Below are positions 34,018-43,641 of a stretch of DNA of 64,000 nucleotides, piece by piece. The translations under genes were made by a program, and so were the position numbers. Under the pieces are notes generated by a model. The model was not told the DNA's origin, did not search any database, and saw only the letters and a list, made by a program, of their open reading frames with translations. The DNA comes from Lentilitoribacter sp039986595. Lineage in GTDB: Bacteria; Pseudomonadota; Alphaproteobacteria; Rhizobiales; Rhizobiaceae. The first letter of the stretch is position 1, and the number at the start of each line of letters is the position of its first letter. The stretch covers positions 1-64,000 of the forward strand of contig JBDWQJ010000007.1 in the NCBI GenBank assembly GCA_039986595.1, in the 5' to 3' direction.

Positions 34018-35712
34018 ATGTCAAAAAAAATCAGTGGAGCGGAATATCCCCTCTCCAAGATATTCAGTTCTGAATTCGAGTATGTCATCCCTTCCTATCA
34101 ACGGCCCTACGCTTGGACTGTCGATGAAGCGTGTGAACTGTTTGGCGATCTTAAGTCCTTTTACGACACCGAAGGGCAGGAAGGTTACTTCCTCGGCAGT
34201 ATAGTGCTCATCAAAGGGGAGGACGGACCGCTTTCCGAAGTGATCGATGGTCAGCAGAGGCTGACAACGCTCACAATCCTGTTCGCCGTCCTCTCTTGCG
34301 CACATGACGGCGTACACAGAGATGAGCTGAAGAGCTATGTCGTAGAGCAGGGTAAGAAGGCTGAGAAGATAGAACCAAAACCCCGCTTAACACTGAGGGA
34401 AAGAGATAGGGCTTTTTTTCGAAAGTATGTGCAAGAGTTCAAGTTAGACGAGCTGGCCGAGTTGGATGAAATCGGGCTCGAAAACGAAGCCCGCGCAAAC
34501 ATCGTCCGAAACACCAACCACTTGCGTAAGGCCGTGGACAAGGCATTTGGCACACCCGATGAATTGCTCGATTTTGCGAGCTTCCTGCTTACCCGGTGCT
34601 ATCTCGTGGCGGTATCCACTCCCAATGAGGCCTCGGCTTTCCGGGTCTTCTCTGTGATGAACAACCGCGGGCTAGACCTGCAACCGACCGACATCATTAA
34701 GGCCGACATCATCGGCATGATCAAAGGCGAAGCGCAACGGGAGGAATTTAACGATAAATGGGAAGAGATGGAAGTTGAGCTAACCCGCGAAGGCTTCCGC
34801 GACCTGTTTACATATCTCAGAATGATTTACGCGAAAGAGAAGGCGAAGAGGTCCTTACTAGAGGAATTCCGCGAGCATGTACTGCCCGATAATCCTGATC
34901 CCAAGCCGTTTATAAACGACGTGCTGGAGCCATATGCTGAGGCCTTAGTTGACATTCGAAATGCCTCTTACAGCGCTACAAGTCATGCCGAGACGATCAA
35001 TTTCTACATCACTTGGCTCAACCGGATCGACAATTCAGATTGGATACCCCCTGCGATGCTGTTTCTCAAAAAGCATCGCAACAATCCGGCGCTACTGGCT
35101 GACTTCTTCAAGAGGCTGGAAAGGCTGGCAGCCTATTTCCATGTATGCCGCATCTACGTGAACGAACGGATCGATATTTATGGCAACCTGATAGCTGAGA
35201 TCGAACGCGATGTGGAAATAGATAATATGGATTATCTATGGCTCGATGAAAACGAAAAGGGTAAGTTCCGGAAAGATCTTAATGCTAATGTTTATGAATT
35301 CACGCCGCGTCGAAGAAACTACCTTTTACTACGGTTGGACTCTTTTATTAGCGACGGTGCCGCCTCATACGACACAAAAATCCTCACAATCGAGCATGTG
35401 CTACCACAAACAGTAAACGACAAGTCAGATTGGGCGGAGTGGTGGCCCAATGCCGACGAGCGCACGGGATGGGTTCATCGGTTAGCCAATCTAGTGCCGC
35501 TTAACAGGAAAAAGAACAGTGCCGCCAAGAACTACGGTTTCAAGAGGAAGTGCGACACCTATTTCAAGGGCAAGAGTAACGTTTCTTCTTATGCCCTAAC
35601 AAGTCAAGTACTTTCAGAAAAGCAATGGACGCCGAAGGTTGTCGAAAAACGGCAGGAGGCGTTGCTGGACGTGCTGATCGAAAATTGGGCGCTGGAGGAA
35701 GAACAGGAATGA
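34018..35712 (+). CDS. DUF262/DUF1524 protein (GmrSD-like, probable type IV restriction)
   Basis: This 564-residue protein is a single-chain fusion. The N-terminal DUF262 has IPSYQRPYAW (24-33) and the ParB-like DGQQRLTT motif (77-84), and the C-terminal DUF1524 HNH-type nuclease has TIEHVLPQ (about 457-464), then RLANLVPLNRKKNSAAKN. GmrSD enzymes cleave glucosylated or otherwise modified phage DNA; the fused single-gene form is common in defence islands. GAAGTGAGGTAGGG precedes the ATG. The gene is richer in G and C than its surroundings, consistent with separate acquisition. Confidence 0.85.
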   Translation: MSKKISGAEYPLSKIFSSEFEYVIPSYQRPYAWTVDEACELFGDLKSFYDTEGQEGYFLGSIVLIKGEDGPLSEVIDGQQRLTTLTILFAVLSCAHDGVHRDELKSYVVEQGKKAEKIEPKPRLTLRERDRAFFRKYVQEFKLDELAELDEIGLENEARANIVRNTNHLRKAVDKAFGTPDELLDFASFLLTRCYLVAVSTPNEASAFRVFSVMNNRGLDLQPTDIIKADIIGMIKGEAQREEFNDKWEEMEVELTREGFRDLFTYLRMIYAKEKAKRSLLEEFREHVLPDNPDPKPFINDVLEPYAEALVDIRNASYSATSHAETINFYITWLNRIDNSDWIPPAMLFLKKHRNNPALLADFFKRLERLAAYFHVCRIYVNERIDIYGNLIAEIERDVEIDNMDYLWLDENEKGKFRKDLNANVYEFTPRRRNYLLLRLDSFISDGAASYDTKILTIEHVLPQTVNDKSDWAEWWPNADERTGWVHRLANLVPLNRKKNSAAKNYGFKRKCDTYFKGKSNVSSYALTSQVLSEKQWTPKVVEKRQEALLDVLIENWALEEEQE

Positions 35713-35813
35713 GCGGACAATTGATGCGGCATTTGTGATCGTATGTCTCAAAAGTCCGCTTATTTGCCGTTCAGTTTTAAAAATCAGAATCATAAAAGGA
35801 GGAGTTACGAACA

Positions 35814-36215
35814 TTGGGAGAATATATCGACGTGGTTCTGTACGATATGCTTGACAAAGCGGTCGAGGAATATGAACGAACGGGCCAAATCTCAATACTG
35901 AATGCGGCAGTTGGTGATGCAGCGATTACTCTGGATTCTTATAGAGGTGAAACATACCCAAAAGCCCATTCTGGTGCTTCTGAAAGATTACAGGATTGCA
36001 ATCTATTAATATTCCACATTCGAAATGCATTCGCACATGGAATGCGACAGCCAAGATGGAACATAAAGTACGATGAAAAACGCAAAGTATACCTCATAGG
36101 AGATTTAAAACTTGATCTGACGGAGAAGCATGGAAAGAGTGTTGATGTCATTAAAGATGATTTGGTGGGGGCCCTGCGATATCTCCGAGCTTACTATGAG
36201 CAGAACAAAACATAA
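35814..36215 (+). CDS. Small protein with HEPN-type R-x4-H motif
   Basis: This 133-residue protein begins at TTG 35814 behind AGGAGG (10-nt spacing). It is helical, with LIFHIRNAFAHGMRQPRW giving Arg70-Asn71...His75, the R(N)x3H arrangement of HEPN ribonuclease and toxin domains. No partner antitoxin (MNT type) is seen. It follows the DUF262 gene by 100 nt and precedes an unknown gene by 16 nt. Family is not firmly identified; HEPN membership is inferred from the motif and its helical context. Confidence 0.6.
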   Translation: MGEYIDVVLYDMLDKAVEEYERTGQISILNAAVGDAAITLDSYRGETYPKAHSGASERLQDCNLLIFHIRNAFAHGMRQPRWNIKYDEKRKVYLIGDLKLDLTEKHGKSVDVIKDDLVGALRYLRAYYEQNKT

Positions 36216-36231
36216 TAGGAGGAGATAGGGG

Positions 36232-36657
36232 ATGAATAAACAAATAATTAGCGGTGGTGGCCAGATGGCCCCAAAGGGTCAAATGCATGGAGTTCCTGGT
36301 ACTGCATTGTTCCGATCCCCTGATTTAGAGCGACCTCACTATATGCAACACAGTGCCTTGGTGCCATTTCCGAAAGGCACAATTAGGAATTTTAAACTCC
36401 TTGTAAATCCAGATTTTAATCCAACTAGTGGAAAATTCACTGCAGAAATTCATCGAACAGATGAGAATGGCAATGGGTTTGGCGGCACCACCGGCACTGG
36501 TTTGCTTGTAGCGACAAAACAAGCGGGTTCCTTTGAAAATAGAATAGTGGAAATTGATATTTGTGACAATTACAGAGTAAGCATAAAGGTTGATAACGAC
36601 TTTGTAGGCCCAAGTATTATTGCTTTCACATATAGTTTCGAATTTGAGCAATCTTGA
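36232..36657 (+). CDS. Unknown beta-rich protein
   Basis: This 141-residue protein has no recognised family. The N-terminus is Gly/Met-rich and polar; the rest alternates hydrophobic and polar residues with Gly/Thr turns (TAEIHRTDENGNGFGG, NYRVSIKVDNDF), suggesting a beta-sandwich. There is no signal peptide or membrane segment. A GGAGGAG ribosome site lies before the ATG and only 16 nt separates it from the HEPN-like gene, so the two are probably co-expressed. Confidence 0.65.
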   Translation: MNKQIISGGGQMAPKGQMHGVPGTALFRSPDLERPHYMQHSALVPFPKGTIRNFKLLVNPDFNPTSGKFTAEIHRTDENGNGFGGTTGTGLLVATKQAGSFENRIVEIDICDNYRVSIKVDNDFVGPSIIAFTYSFEFEQS

Positions 36658-36874
36658 ATAATCAGAAAAACTGTTTTGTTAAAATCGTCACATAATATGA
36701 TCGTTTAATTTCTGCTTTGAGCCCATACTTACCAAATTCAACATGTCGCAAATTGGACTGGCCAACGATCAACTGACCGCCAAAACGGCCATATGAAGAC
36801 TAGCATATTGCAAACAACGCTGAGCGTGACAGATTTCGTATCCGAAACTACTTGGTTGTGATACCAACGTTTGC

Positions 36875-38185
36875 TCAAGAAAGCTGCAGATTTTCGATAC
36901 CGAGGACCAATCGCGTCTGGATGCTACGTTCATTGGCATAGTGGAAATTTGGATCGTCTACTGATGTCCTAAGAACCTCTTCTTCCTGACTACCATCTTC
37001 CTCAGCAATGGTCACAACGATGTCGTCGCCGATAAAACGGCATGTGGTTTTAAGCCAATAGCGATGAAGATGACCCCGGTGATGGTGGTGTAAACCAACA
37101 TTGCGATAGGGCTGATCCGACCCTGGAGCATAGTCTCCGCTGCTCGTCAAAACGAACGTGCCTTTGGTTAAAACTTGTATTGCACGGACTACCTTATCCA
37201 TCCAAATCCAAATTTCGCTAAGGGTCGTGGTCCGGCGGCGATAACGCGCCGCCATTTCGCCGTTTCCACCTAAGCTTCCGGCGCGCTTGATGAGATCTTC
37301 GAAACCGAAGTCTTGTTGAGGTGTCTCCTTGATGTTTGCAAGAGCGTTCCGGAAAGCAGCCACATTTGGAAAGCGATCACTCATCCGCGGTTGGAAGCCC
37401 TGATCGAACAAACGCGCCAAGGAGCGTGCACGAGTGATATCAGGCGTAACTGTCTTCAGATCAACACCTGAACGCTGGTGAGGAAGGTTTCCAGCACCGT
37501 CTTCAAGCACTGCTGGCACCTCACCGATCAAGCAGTAAAACAGAATACCAGACAGAAATGCGATGTCGGTGCGATGGTCCTGTCTTGCTTCGGAATAACT
37601 GGCAAGCTCAGGAAGTCTTAGGAACCTGTTGCCAAGTTCTTCCCATTCGCCAGTGAGGTTTTTTTCGACGTCTTGCTGATTGAAGGTCAATCCAAAATCA
37701 ATCAATACAGCATCGATTTTTCCGTCTCGTAAGATGATATTGGCGGGTTTTATATCTCGGTGAACAGCATCATTTACTTGAAGGTAACCAACCGTTTCTG
37801 CAATTTGGTCGGTAATATCGACGGCGTCTTTAAATGAAAATGGCTGGCGGTGGGATTTCTCTAAGGTGTTACCAGTGATCAACTCGGTTACTAGATAGAG
37901 GTTGGCTTTTTGATCGTCATGGAGCTGGGAGTTGCTTTCAATCAGCTGCGGGATCCGAGGATGGTCATAGGTCTCTAGAGCAACAGCTTCGCGGAACATT
38001 CGTTGACGGCGTTGTGGATTAGACTGGTCCTTGAGTATCTTCAGAAAATAGTGCTCGGGTGACGAACTGCCCAACCGGGAAACCTGGTAACCGTGCCCTT
38101 GTCCACCGCTTCCCTTCCGTTTGCCCTTGATCCAACGCTCGCTATAGTCGGAAGTCGCTTGCCAAACCTCTTTATCAATTTGCAT
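36875..38185 (-). CDS. Serine/threonine protein kinase
   Basis: This 436-residue cytoplasmic kinase has a Gly-rich loop GSGGQGHGY (25-33), Lys49, Glu66, catalytic HRDIKPANI (142-150), DFG (163-165) and a GxF-type helical C-lobe to about residue 290. The C-terminal 140 residues are of unknown type, ending in EEVLRTSVDDPNF and a short His-rich patch. No membrane segment or PASTA repeats are seen. Stand-alone kinases are found in phage-defence loci; here it is convergent with the HEPN-like pair within the inverted repeats. Confidence 0.85.
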   Translation of the reverse strand: MQIDKEVWQATSDYSERWIKGKRKGSGGQGHGYQVSRLGSSSPEHYFLKILKDQSNPQRRQRMFREAVALETYDHPRIPQLIESNSQLHDDQKANLYLVTELITGNTLEKSHRQPFSFKDAVDITDQIAETVGYLQVNDAVHRDIKPANIILRDGKIDAVLIDFGLTFNQQDVEKNLTGEWEELGNRFLRLPELASYSEARQDHRTDIAFLSGILFYCLIGEVPAVLEDGAGNLPHQRSGVDLKTVTPDITRARSLARLFDQGFQPRMSDRFPNVAAFRNALANIKETPQQDFGFEDLIKRAGSLGGNGEMAARYRRRTTTLSEIWIWMDKVVRAIQVLTKGTFVLTSSGDYAPGSDQPYRNVGLHHHHRGHLHRYWLKTTCRFIGDDIVVTIAEEDGSQEEEVLRTSVDDPNFHYANERSIQTRLVLGIENLQLS

Positions 38186-38723
38186 TTAAATGGGACTTTC
38201 CCTTAGCTTTGGATATTTTTTCAGTTTTAACGAGTTGCCGACGTAACCTGTGTCAATTTTGTCCAAAACATACTCGTCGTTGCATTAACTTCTGACCACA
38301 GCTTCCGTAAGGAAAAGTTGTCGCATGCCGATAAACTAACTTAGCCGCGTGGCTGCCGCAATCAGCATGCCGCGTCTAGCGCAATTTGCGGTACTCGACA
38401 TCGTCAGTTTGTCCGCTTAGTTGCCCTTCTAGCATTTCTTGGCGAATGTCAGCTGTACGAATTTGGCACCCCTTTTGAGAAATGTATCGTACCAGCTATA
38501 TGACACACGCTTTGCTATCGTTTCATAGGAAACAGTTCAACGTTAGAAGCGTCCGGTGAACGACCCTCTTACGGACACTTTGAGATCGTTAGCGTACTAT
38601 TCTATCCACCGCCGGACTCGACTCCTTACTGTACGAAAAGAAATGTCTTCTCATGAGCTATACCCCAGTGCTTTGAGCTGAAACCAAATCTTGTTCCTTC
38701 ATATTACGAATTATATAAAGCAT
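38186..38723. other. 538-nt gene-poor region with the right inverted repeat
   Basis: No credible gene is seen. It contains the right 37-nt repeat at 38586-38622 and the upstream region of the kinase gene. The text is patchy and resembles junction DNA between two acquired segments. Confidence 0.5.
38586..38622 (-). repeat. Right copy of 37-nt imperfect inverted repeat
   Basis: This is the reverse complement of the 33753-33789 repeat, with both conserved blocks identical and the same 8-nt spacer length. Together they bracket the DUF262, HEPN-like, unknown and kinase genes (about 4.9 kb). Confidence 0.75.
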
Positions 38724-39008
38724 TCAGACGGTGACATGTTCCAAACTAATCTTAATCTGCGAGCCAGTCGCCGCAGCATAACGTTGTAGTGCCTTCATTG
38801 ATGGGCTTACGCGGCCACTTTCCAGCTTTGCCACATAGGATTGGGAGGTTTGCATTTTTTCTGCAACTTGTTCTTGTGTCATATCGGCTTCAGCCCGAGC
38901 ACGAATTAATGCTTCAGCGATGGAAAATTCTTCAGCCAGCGCATCATACGCAGATTTCACGTCTGGTTCTTTCAGCCAATCTTTTTTCAGTTCATCTAAC
39001 TTCGTCAT
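38724..39008 (-). CDS. XRE-family antitoxin (HigA-like)
   Basis: This 94-residue protein has a C-terminal Cro/C1 helix-turn-helix: RARAEADMTQEQVAEKMQTSQSYVAKLESGRVSPSMKALQRYAAATG. It overlaps the toxin gene by 4 nt and is second in the operon, the HigB-HigA order. It should neutralise the toxin and autoregulate the pair. Confidence 0.85.
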   Translation of the reverse strand: MTKLDELKKDWLKEPDVKSAYDALAEEFSIAEALIRARAEADMTQEQVAEKMQTSQSYVAKLESGRVSPSMKALQRYAAATGSQIKISLEHVTV

Positions 39009-39328
39009 TTTACTTCCTTTGCTCTTTTCAAAGCGAGTTCAATTTCGCGTCTTGGTGTTTTCTGCGTCTTCTTGGTGAACACCCTAACCACCACAACCCG
39101 TTTTGGCTTAGCAACGACATACAGCCCTCGTGATATGCCATCTCTGCCTTTCATCCGGATTTCCCAAAGCGAGCTTTCTAGATGTTTCACATGTGGTTCT
39201 CGAACATTGTTAAGTCCGAGGGATTGGATCATTTCACCAATTCGGATGAACTTGGCGAGCTGGTCAGCCGGTAGTGCATCAAGCTCCGCGTCCACAGTCG
39301 CATCAAGCGTTTCGATGATCCAAGTCAT
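39005..39328 (-). CDS. RelE/HigB-type toxin (Gp49 family)
   Basis: This 107-residue protein follows the phage-derived Gp49-like/HigB pattern: DALPADQLAKFIRIGEMIQSLG, then VKHLESSLWEIRMKGRDGISRGLYVVAKPKRVVVVRVFTKKTQKTPRREIELALKRAKE. Members cleave ribosome-bound mRNA. It lies upstream of its antitoxin with a 4-nt overlap. It probably stabilises the island. Confidence 0.85.
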   Translation of the reverse strand: MTWIIETLDATVDAELDALPADQLAKFIRIGEMIQSLGLNNVREPHVKHLESSLWEIRMKGRDGISRGLYVVAKPKRVVVVRVFTKKTQKTPRREIELALKRAKEVK

Positions 39329-39390
39329 CTATATATCAAATCTGACATAATTTTGCAATAGTAAAAACGATGAAGCCAATTCAAGTATGG

Positions 39391-42300
39391 TCATATCGCA
39401 CGTTCGATTAGCTCGATCTCTGCACTGGAAAAGCCGTATACCCCATAGATTGCTGCATTGATCTTCTTTTCAAGACTCTCGATCTTCTCAACAGAGCTGG
39501 AAATTGTTTTTTCTTGCACGAGCGCTTTCACAAGCGCCGCAACTTCTGCATCTTTTTCTTTTGAGACAGAGTCAGGCAACGGAAACGGATTGATATAGTT
39601 CGTTTTCATTCGACGCGCATCGCCCTGCAGAGTGTCACCGGTATGTTTAAGAAACCACCAAAATACATTCGAGTTCATTATTGCCGCGAAAAATTCATAC
39701 GAGGGCTGAACGCCACTAAGTTTTACGAAACTGTATACGGTAGTTGAATGATAAATACCGGAGGGATTTAGAGCAACATTGGCGTGCTTTGAGCAAATCT
39801 CCATCGAAGTGAGTTTTGGCTGTTCGAACTTGGATAGATTTTTTTCGTAAATATAGCCGTACCATTCCTTTAACTTTGAAGTTTTTCCATTTTCCCGCCG
39901 TTTAAAGCCAGTTTCATAGAATTGAACATATGCAAATGTAAGAGGATACTTTTTTTGCAACTCAGAACTATCAATTAGTTCTGCACGGTTTTCATGTTTG
40001 TACGGGAAAAAAACTAAACGATCTGAGCTCAATGTGTCATAACGATGAACGTCTTTGCCCATCAAGATTGACTTAAAAAAGGTCTTTTCTACTTCGAATG
40101 TCTTTGTCTCTATAGGAGATTTTTCTACCTTTTTTTCCGGGTTTACCAAAATCGTATAGGTGTTTGCTGTTTCAGCAACTTTCCGCACAACATAGAGGCT
40201 GTCCCTACTGGTTTGCAGGCCTACAAAAGCGCTCATACGGTTAGAGAATGCGGCGCTATTTGTGTAAACTTTCTCGAAACACTCAAAGCCTTCCGGTTCA
40301 TCAAAAAACATCCATTGATTGTTTCCATACAAAGCCGAGGCTTTTGCAACTTCATCATGTTGTAAGTCCACATAAAGAGTTTCATTGCCTAACTCGCGCT
40401 CAAAATCATCACCCAGTGCAAACCGCTTGAAACGAAATGAATCGCTGGGCGTAGAATTAAAGAGCGCAATACATGTGTAGGTGATAGCACTCTCGAAAAC
40501 CTGATTTGCGCCAAAATGTGTTAGGTGCTTTATTGCTCGAGTGTTCATCAGATACTCGCGTAGTGGCTCACCGTTAGCGGAGTTGAACAACTTGTGCGGG
40601 AAAATAAAGATATTGTTGCCTTGATCCTTCGACAGTCTGACGGCCAATTCAAAAAATAAATTCGCAAGATCATATGATCCATGAGCGGTTCGGTAATCAC
40701 GTTCGTACAGCTCTTTCTGTAGTGGCTGTGTTGCTTCAATCTCTTGAATTCGCATGTAGGGCGGATTAGCGATGATGATATCGAAACCGACAACCTTGGC
40801 GTTATCGTCTAGAATTTCAGGGAATTCAAAGCGCCATTCCATCGAATTCAAGAAGGTCTTATTTTGTAGAAGCTTTTCACGCCTTACTTCCATCATTGAA
40901 ACCTTGGAACGAATATCAGCAATTTTCGCATTTTGTTTAGACTGCTGTTCCTCACCAAGAACAAACAGGTCGGCTTGGGCTTCATCAGCTTTTAGTTGAG
41001 CGATGGCGGCATCTATCTCCTTAGTAATTCGGCCAAGCGACTCCTCTTGAAAACGTGTTTTAGCCTTAGCAATTTGCTGCAAAAGGTCATGCTTCACCGA
41101 TTTATCTTTGCTGTTTTTGTAGTCGCTTACCAATTTCCTATATTGGCCAACTGTAAGACCGGCCTTATTGAAGGCGTCAGACAAATTTTGGTCTAATCTA
41201 AATCGCGACAGAAGTGAATTCCCGCATTTAATGTTAATATCGATGTTTGGTAGTGTCTCAAGCTGATCATCTTTGCGATCTCGATAATAAGCGCTCTTCA
41301 GTAGTTCTATCCATAAACGTAATTGGCATATGCGAACGGAGTTTGCGTTGATGTCGACTCCAAACAAACAGTTCTCAATGAGCTTTTGTTTTTCGTGAAA
41401 TAAAGTCTGCTGGACGTGTTGAATCGTCTTCGGAATGTTATTCCCTTGAACCTGATATGCGAAAACCTCGTCGGTATTTGAATTGACTATTATCAATTCA
41501 TCATTGTCCACTTCCACAGTATATTCAGAAAGCAGTTTTCCTTCCGCATCTGCCAGAATTCCGAGCCTTGATTTTAGCGCAATTAACTCGTTCAAAACAG
41601 AAACTAAAAAATGGCCGGATCCAACCGCAGGATCGCATACTTTTAGTTCGTCAATAATAGCGTTCAGGTCTAGTATAGATGCCTTGGAACGATCTGTTAT
41701 GTTGTTCCGAAGATCGTCCAAATCCGCCAGCTTCCAATCTGGGTACTTCTTTTCAAATGCCTCGATAACTGTTTTCTCGATCACCTTACGTGCCATAAAC
41801 ATGGTTACGTAACCGGGAGTGAAAATAGCACCTTCCTTGTATCCGTTTATTTTCTCAAAAATTAGACCAAGTACCGCAGCATTTATTATTGTTTTGCTAT
41901 CTTCGCGGACGTTTTCACCACTTACAGCTCCAAAATCGTATGCGTCTAAAAAATTAAACACATAAGCTAGGGAGTTTTTTGTTCCTTCAACTTTGCTACC
42001 CGATCCGTTTCTTAGAACTGTTTTTTTGAAGATTGGTAGCTCATAGCCATTGTTTAGCAATGTGATTCGAAAAAACTGCTCAAGCTCAGTGAGCTCAAAA
42101 AGAGAGCTGTTTAAATACGGTATCTTCCCGTATCTACTTTGAATGTTAGCGGAACGTTCAGAAGGATCAAAAGCCAGAACCTTGAAGAAAAGGTCCGAGA
42201 GATCATTGAAATCGGTCACCAAATTTATTGAGAGAAACTTGTAGCTCTCATCTTGCGCGTGAAACTTAAATATTTGGGCTTCCAACAGTTTCAGGAAAAG

Positions 42301-43284
42301 GAGTCGATTCACCCATGTTAGGCAAAGTTCAAGTGCAATATTGAACTCTCGTTCATGGTTTGAATTGCCATATAGCTGGCGCATTTCTTGAGATTGAAAC
42401 TTTTGTTCTAAGCGAACTTGTTCAATTGTGTTTTCTAATAGCGAGCCAACGTTTCGCTTTCCGTCTTCCAAGCGACCTATTACACGCTTTGATCCGTCCT
42501 TTCTCTCCTCAAGACCAATGATGTGCAGAAGTTCATCGTAAAAGCTCTTGTTCAAGCTATTGCTGTCATTTGCTAAGTCTTTTTTAAGTAAAAAGTGAGG
42601 GCTTAACAGTTTGAAAAGTTTGACAAGTTCTCTGTCTTTACTGTCGTCTTTAGCCTGATCTTGATACTCCCTGAGATCAATATGCGTAGCAGTTATTTCA
42701 GCGTCACTAGCCACAATAAATGGAGCAGCAATTTCTTTGTAGAAAAAATCAGTTGTATTATCAGATTTCTTACCGGCTTCCCAAGCCTCGAAATCATTTC
42801 GAAACTTACTATTCTTATGAAAAGTCCGCTCGAATGACGAAGCTACAAAAATGTAAAACTCGTGTTCTGTGCATATAACCAAGTGCCGGATGTCGGTGTT
42901 TTTGTTCCTGCGCTCGCGCATAAAATATAAAACCAACTCATGGAGTGCTTTTCGGTTCAGGTCATCTTTACGAATCATGTCGGACTTGTTGGCTGCCCGT
43001 TTTGCTTCAACAAGCACAGCCGCAGGTGATTTTTTGCCGCCAGCTCGAATAACAAAGTCAATTGTACCTTGTTGTTCCACAACATGTGATGGAGACAAGT
43101 ACGACTTAAAAAGGTCCATCAAATGTGTTTTCAGGTTTTCTTCGGATTCTGAACTGTCAATTCTCGAAAAATAGGTTTCCAAGTTGGATTTAAATTTCTC
43201 AAATTCAGCTTTTGCTGGTGAAAAAGCTTTTAGCGCCGGTGGTAGAGCATCAGAGATGGTTTTGATGTTTAATTTTATTGCCAT
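39391..43284 (-). CDS. Type IIG restriction-modification enzyme (fused nuclease and adenine methyltransferase)
   Basis: This 1297-residue protein has an N-terminal nuclease region with Asp76 ... Glu93-Ala-Lys95 (PD-(D/E)xK type). A central N6-adenine methyltransferase has motif I DPAVGSGHFL (about residue 549) and motif IV IIANPPYMRI (about 835-842), with a coiled stretch between. The C-terminal target-recognition part ends in an IxSLExKIN helix. One protein both cuts and methylates. It starts directly after the 2-TM gene's stop with no gap, so it is the last gene of an XRE-TM-RM operon. Confidence 0.88.
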   Translation of the reverse strand: MAIKLNIKTISDALPPALKAFSPAKAEFEKFKSNLETYFSRIDSSESEENLKTHLMDLFKSYLSPSHVVEQQGTIDFVIRAGGKKSPAAVLVEAKRAANKSDMIRKDDLNRKALHELVLYFMRERRNKNTDIRHLVICTEHEFYIFVASSFERTFHKNSKFRNDFEAWEAGKKSDNTTDFFYKEIAAPFIVASDAEITATHIDLREYQDQAKDDSKDRELVKLFKLLSPHFLLKKDLANDSNSLNKSFYDELLHIIGLEERKDGSKRVIGRLEDGKRNVGSLLENTIEQVRLEQKFQSQEMRQLYGNSNHEREFNIALELCLTWVNRLLFLKLLEAQIFKFHAQDESYKFLSINLVTDFNDLSDLFFKVLAFDPSERSANIQSRYGKIPYLNSSLFELTELEQFFRITLLNNGYELPIFKKTVLRNGSGSKVEGTKNSLAYVFNFLDAYDFGAVSGENVREDSKTIINAAVLGLIFEKINGYKEGAIFTPGYVTMFMARKVIEKTVIEAFEKKYPDWKLADLDDLRNNITDRSKASILDLNAIIDELKVCDPAVGSGHFLVSVLNELIALKSRLGILADAEGKLLSEYTVEVDNDELIIVNSNTDEVFAYQVQGNNIPKTIQHVQQTLFHEKQKLIENCLFGVDINANSVRICQLRLWIELLKSAYYRDRKDDQLETLPNIDINIKCGNSLLSRFRLDQNLSDAFNKAGLTVGQYRKLVSDYKNSKDKSVKHDLLQQIAKAKTRFQEESLGRITKEIDAAIAQLKADEAQADLFVLGEEQQSKQNAKIADIRSKVSMMEVRREKLLQNKTFLNSMEWRFEFPEILDDNAKVVGFDIIIANPPYMRIQEIEATQPLQKELYERDYRTAHGSYDLANLFFELAVRLSKDQGNNIFIFPHKLFNSANGEPLREYLMNTRAIKHLTHFGANQVFESAITYTCIALFNSTPSDSFRFKRFALGDDFERELGNETLYVDLQHDEVAKASALYGNNQWMFFDEPEGFECFEKVYTNSAAFSNRMSAFVGLQTSRDSLYVVRKVAETANTYTILVNPEKKVEKSPIETKTFEVEKTFFKSILMGKDVHRYDTLSSDRLVFFPYKHENRAELIDSSELQKKYPLTFAYVQFYETGFKRRENGKTSKLKEWYGYIYEKNLSKFEQPKLTSMEICSKHANVALNPSGIYHSTTVYSFVKLSGVQPSYEFFAAIMNSNVFWWFLKHTGDTLQGDARRMKTNYINPFPLPDSVSKEKDAEVAALVKALVQEKTISSSVEKIESLEKKINAAIYGVYGFSSAEIELIERAI

Positions 43285-43641
43285 CTATTTGTAATCCTTT
43301 AAACGCCGAAAAACCTTTAGATCACGAAATAGATTTTGAAGCCAATTGGCAAAACGATTGAGTTTTGTAGCCAAGGAAAATTGGCTTGCGAGAATAACAA
43401 AGCTTCCTAAAAATACTCCCTGTAAACCAAAAATGACGCTCATCTCCGAATCTGATTTTCCACCGAACCAAACCACCAAACGACTAGAGATCAAAACGAC
43501 GATGACACCATAAGTTTGCGCTTGTTCTGGAAAGTTTGGAGAGGTGTTTTGTTCAACCGCTTCGCGATTGACTCGAATGAGTAGGTCCGTCATCTCAGTC
43601 CGAAGTCGAATTCTTTTATCATTTTCGCGATCATATTTCAT
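43285..43641 (-). CDS. Two-helix membrane protein of the RM operon
   Basis: This 118-residue protein has two predicted membrane helices (about residues 48-63, GVIVVLISSRLVVWFGG, and 70-90, IFGLQGVFLGSFVILASQF) between basic ends. The family was not recognised. It overlaps the XRE gene by 4 nt and abuts the type IIG gene, so all three are translated together. A membrane partner is unusual for a type IIG system. Confidence 0.65.
   Translation of the reverse strand: MKYDRENDKRIRLRTEMTDLLIRVNREAVEQNTSPNFPEQAQTYGVIVVLISSRLVVWFGGKSDSEMSVIFGLQGVFLGSFVILASQFSLATKLNRFANWLQNLFRDLKVFRRLKDYK

Noticed and set aside
39391..43284. BREX PglX methyltransferase
   Set aside because: The N-terminal D...ExK nuclease region and lack of other BREX genes fit a self-contained type IIG enzyme.
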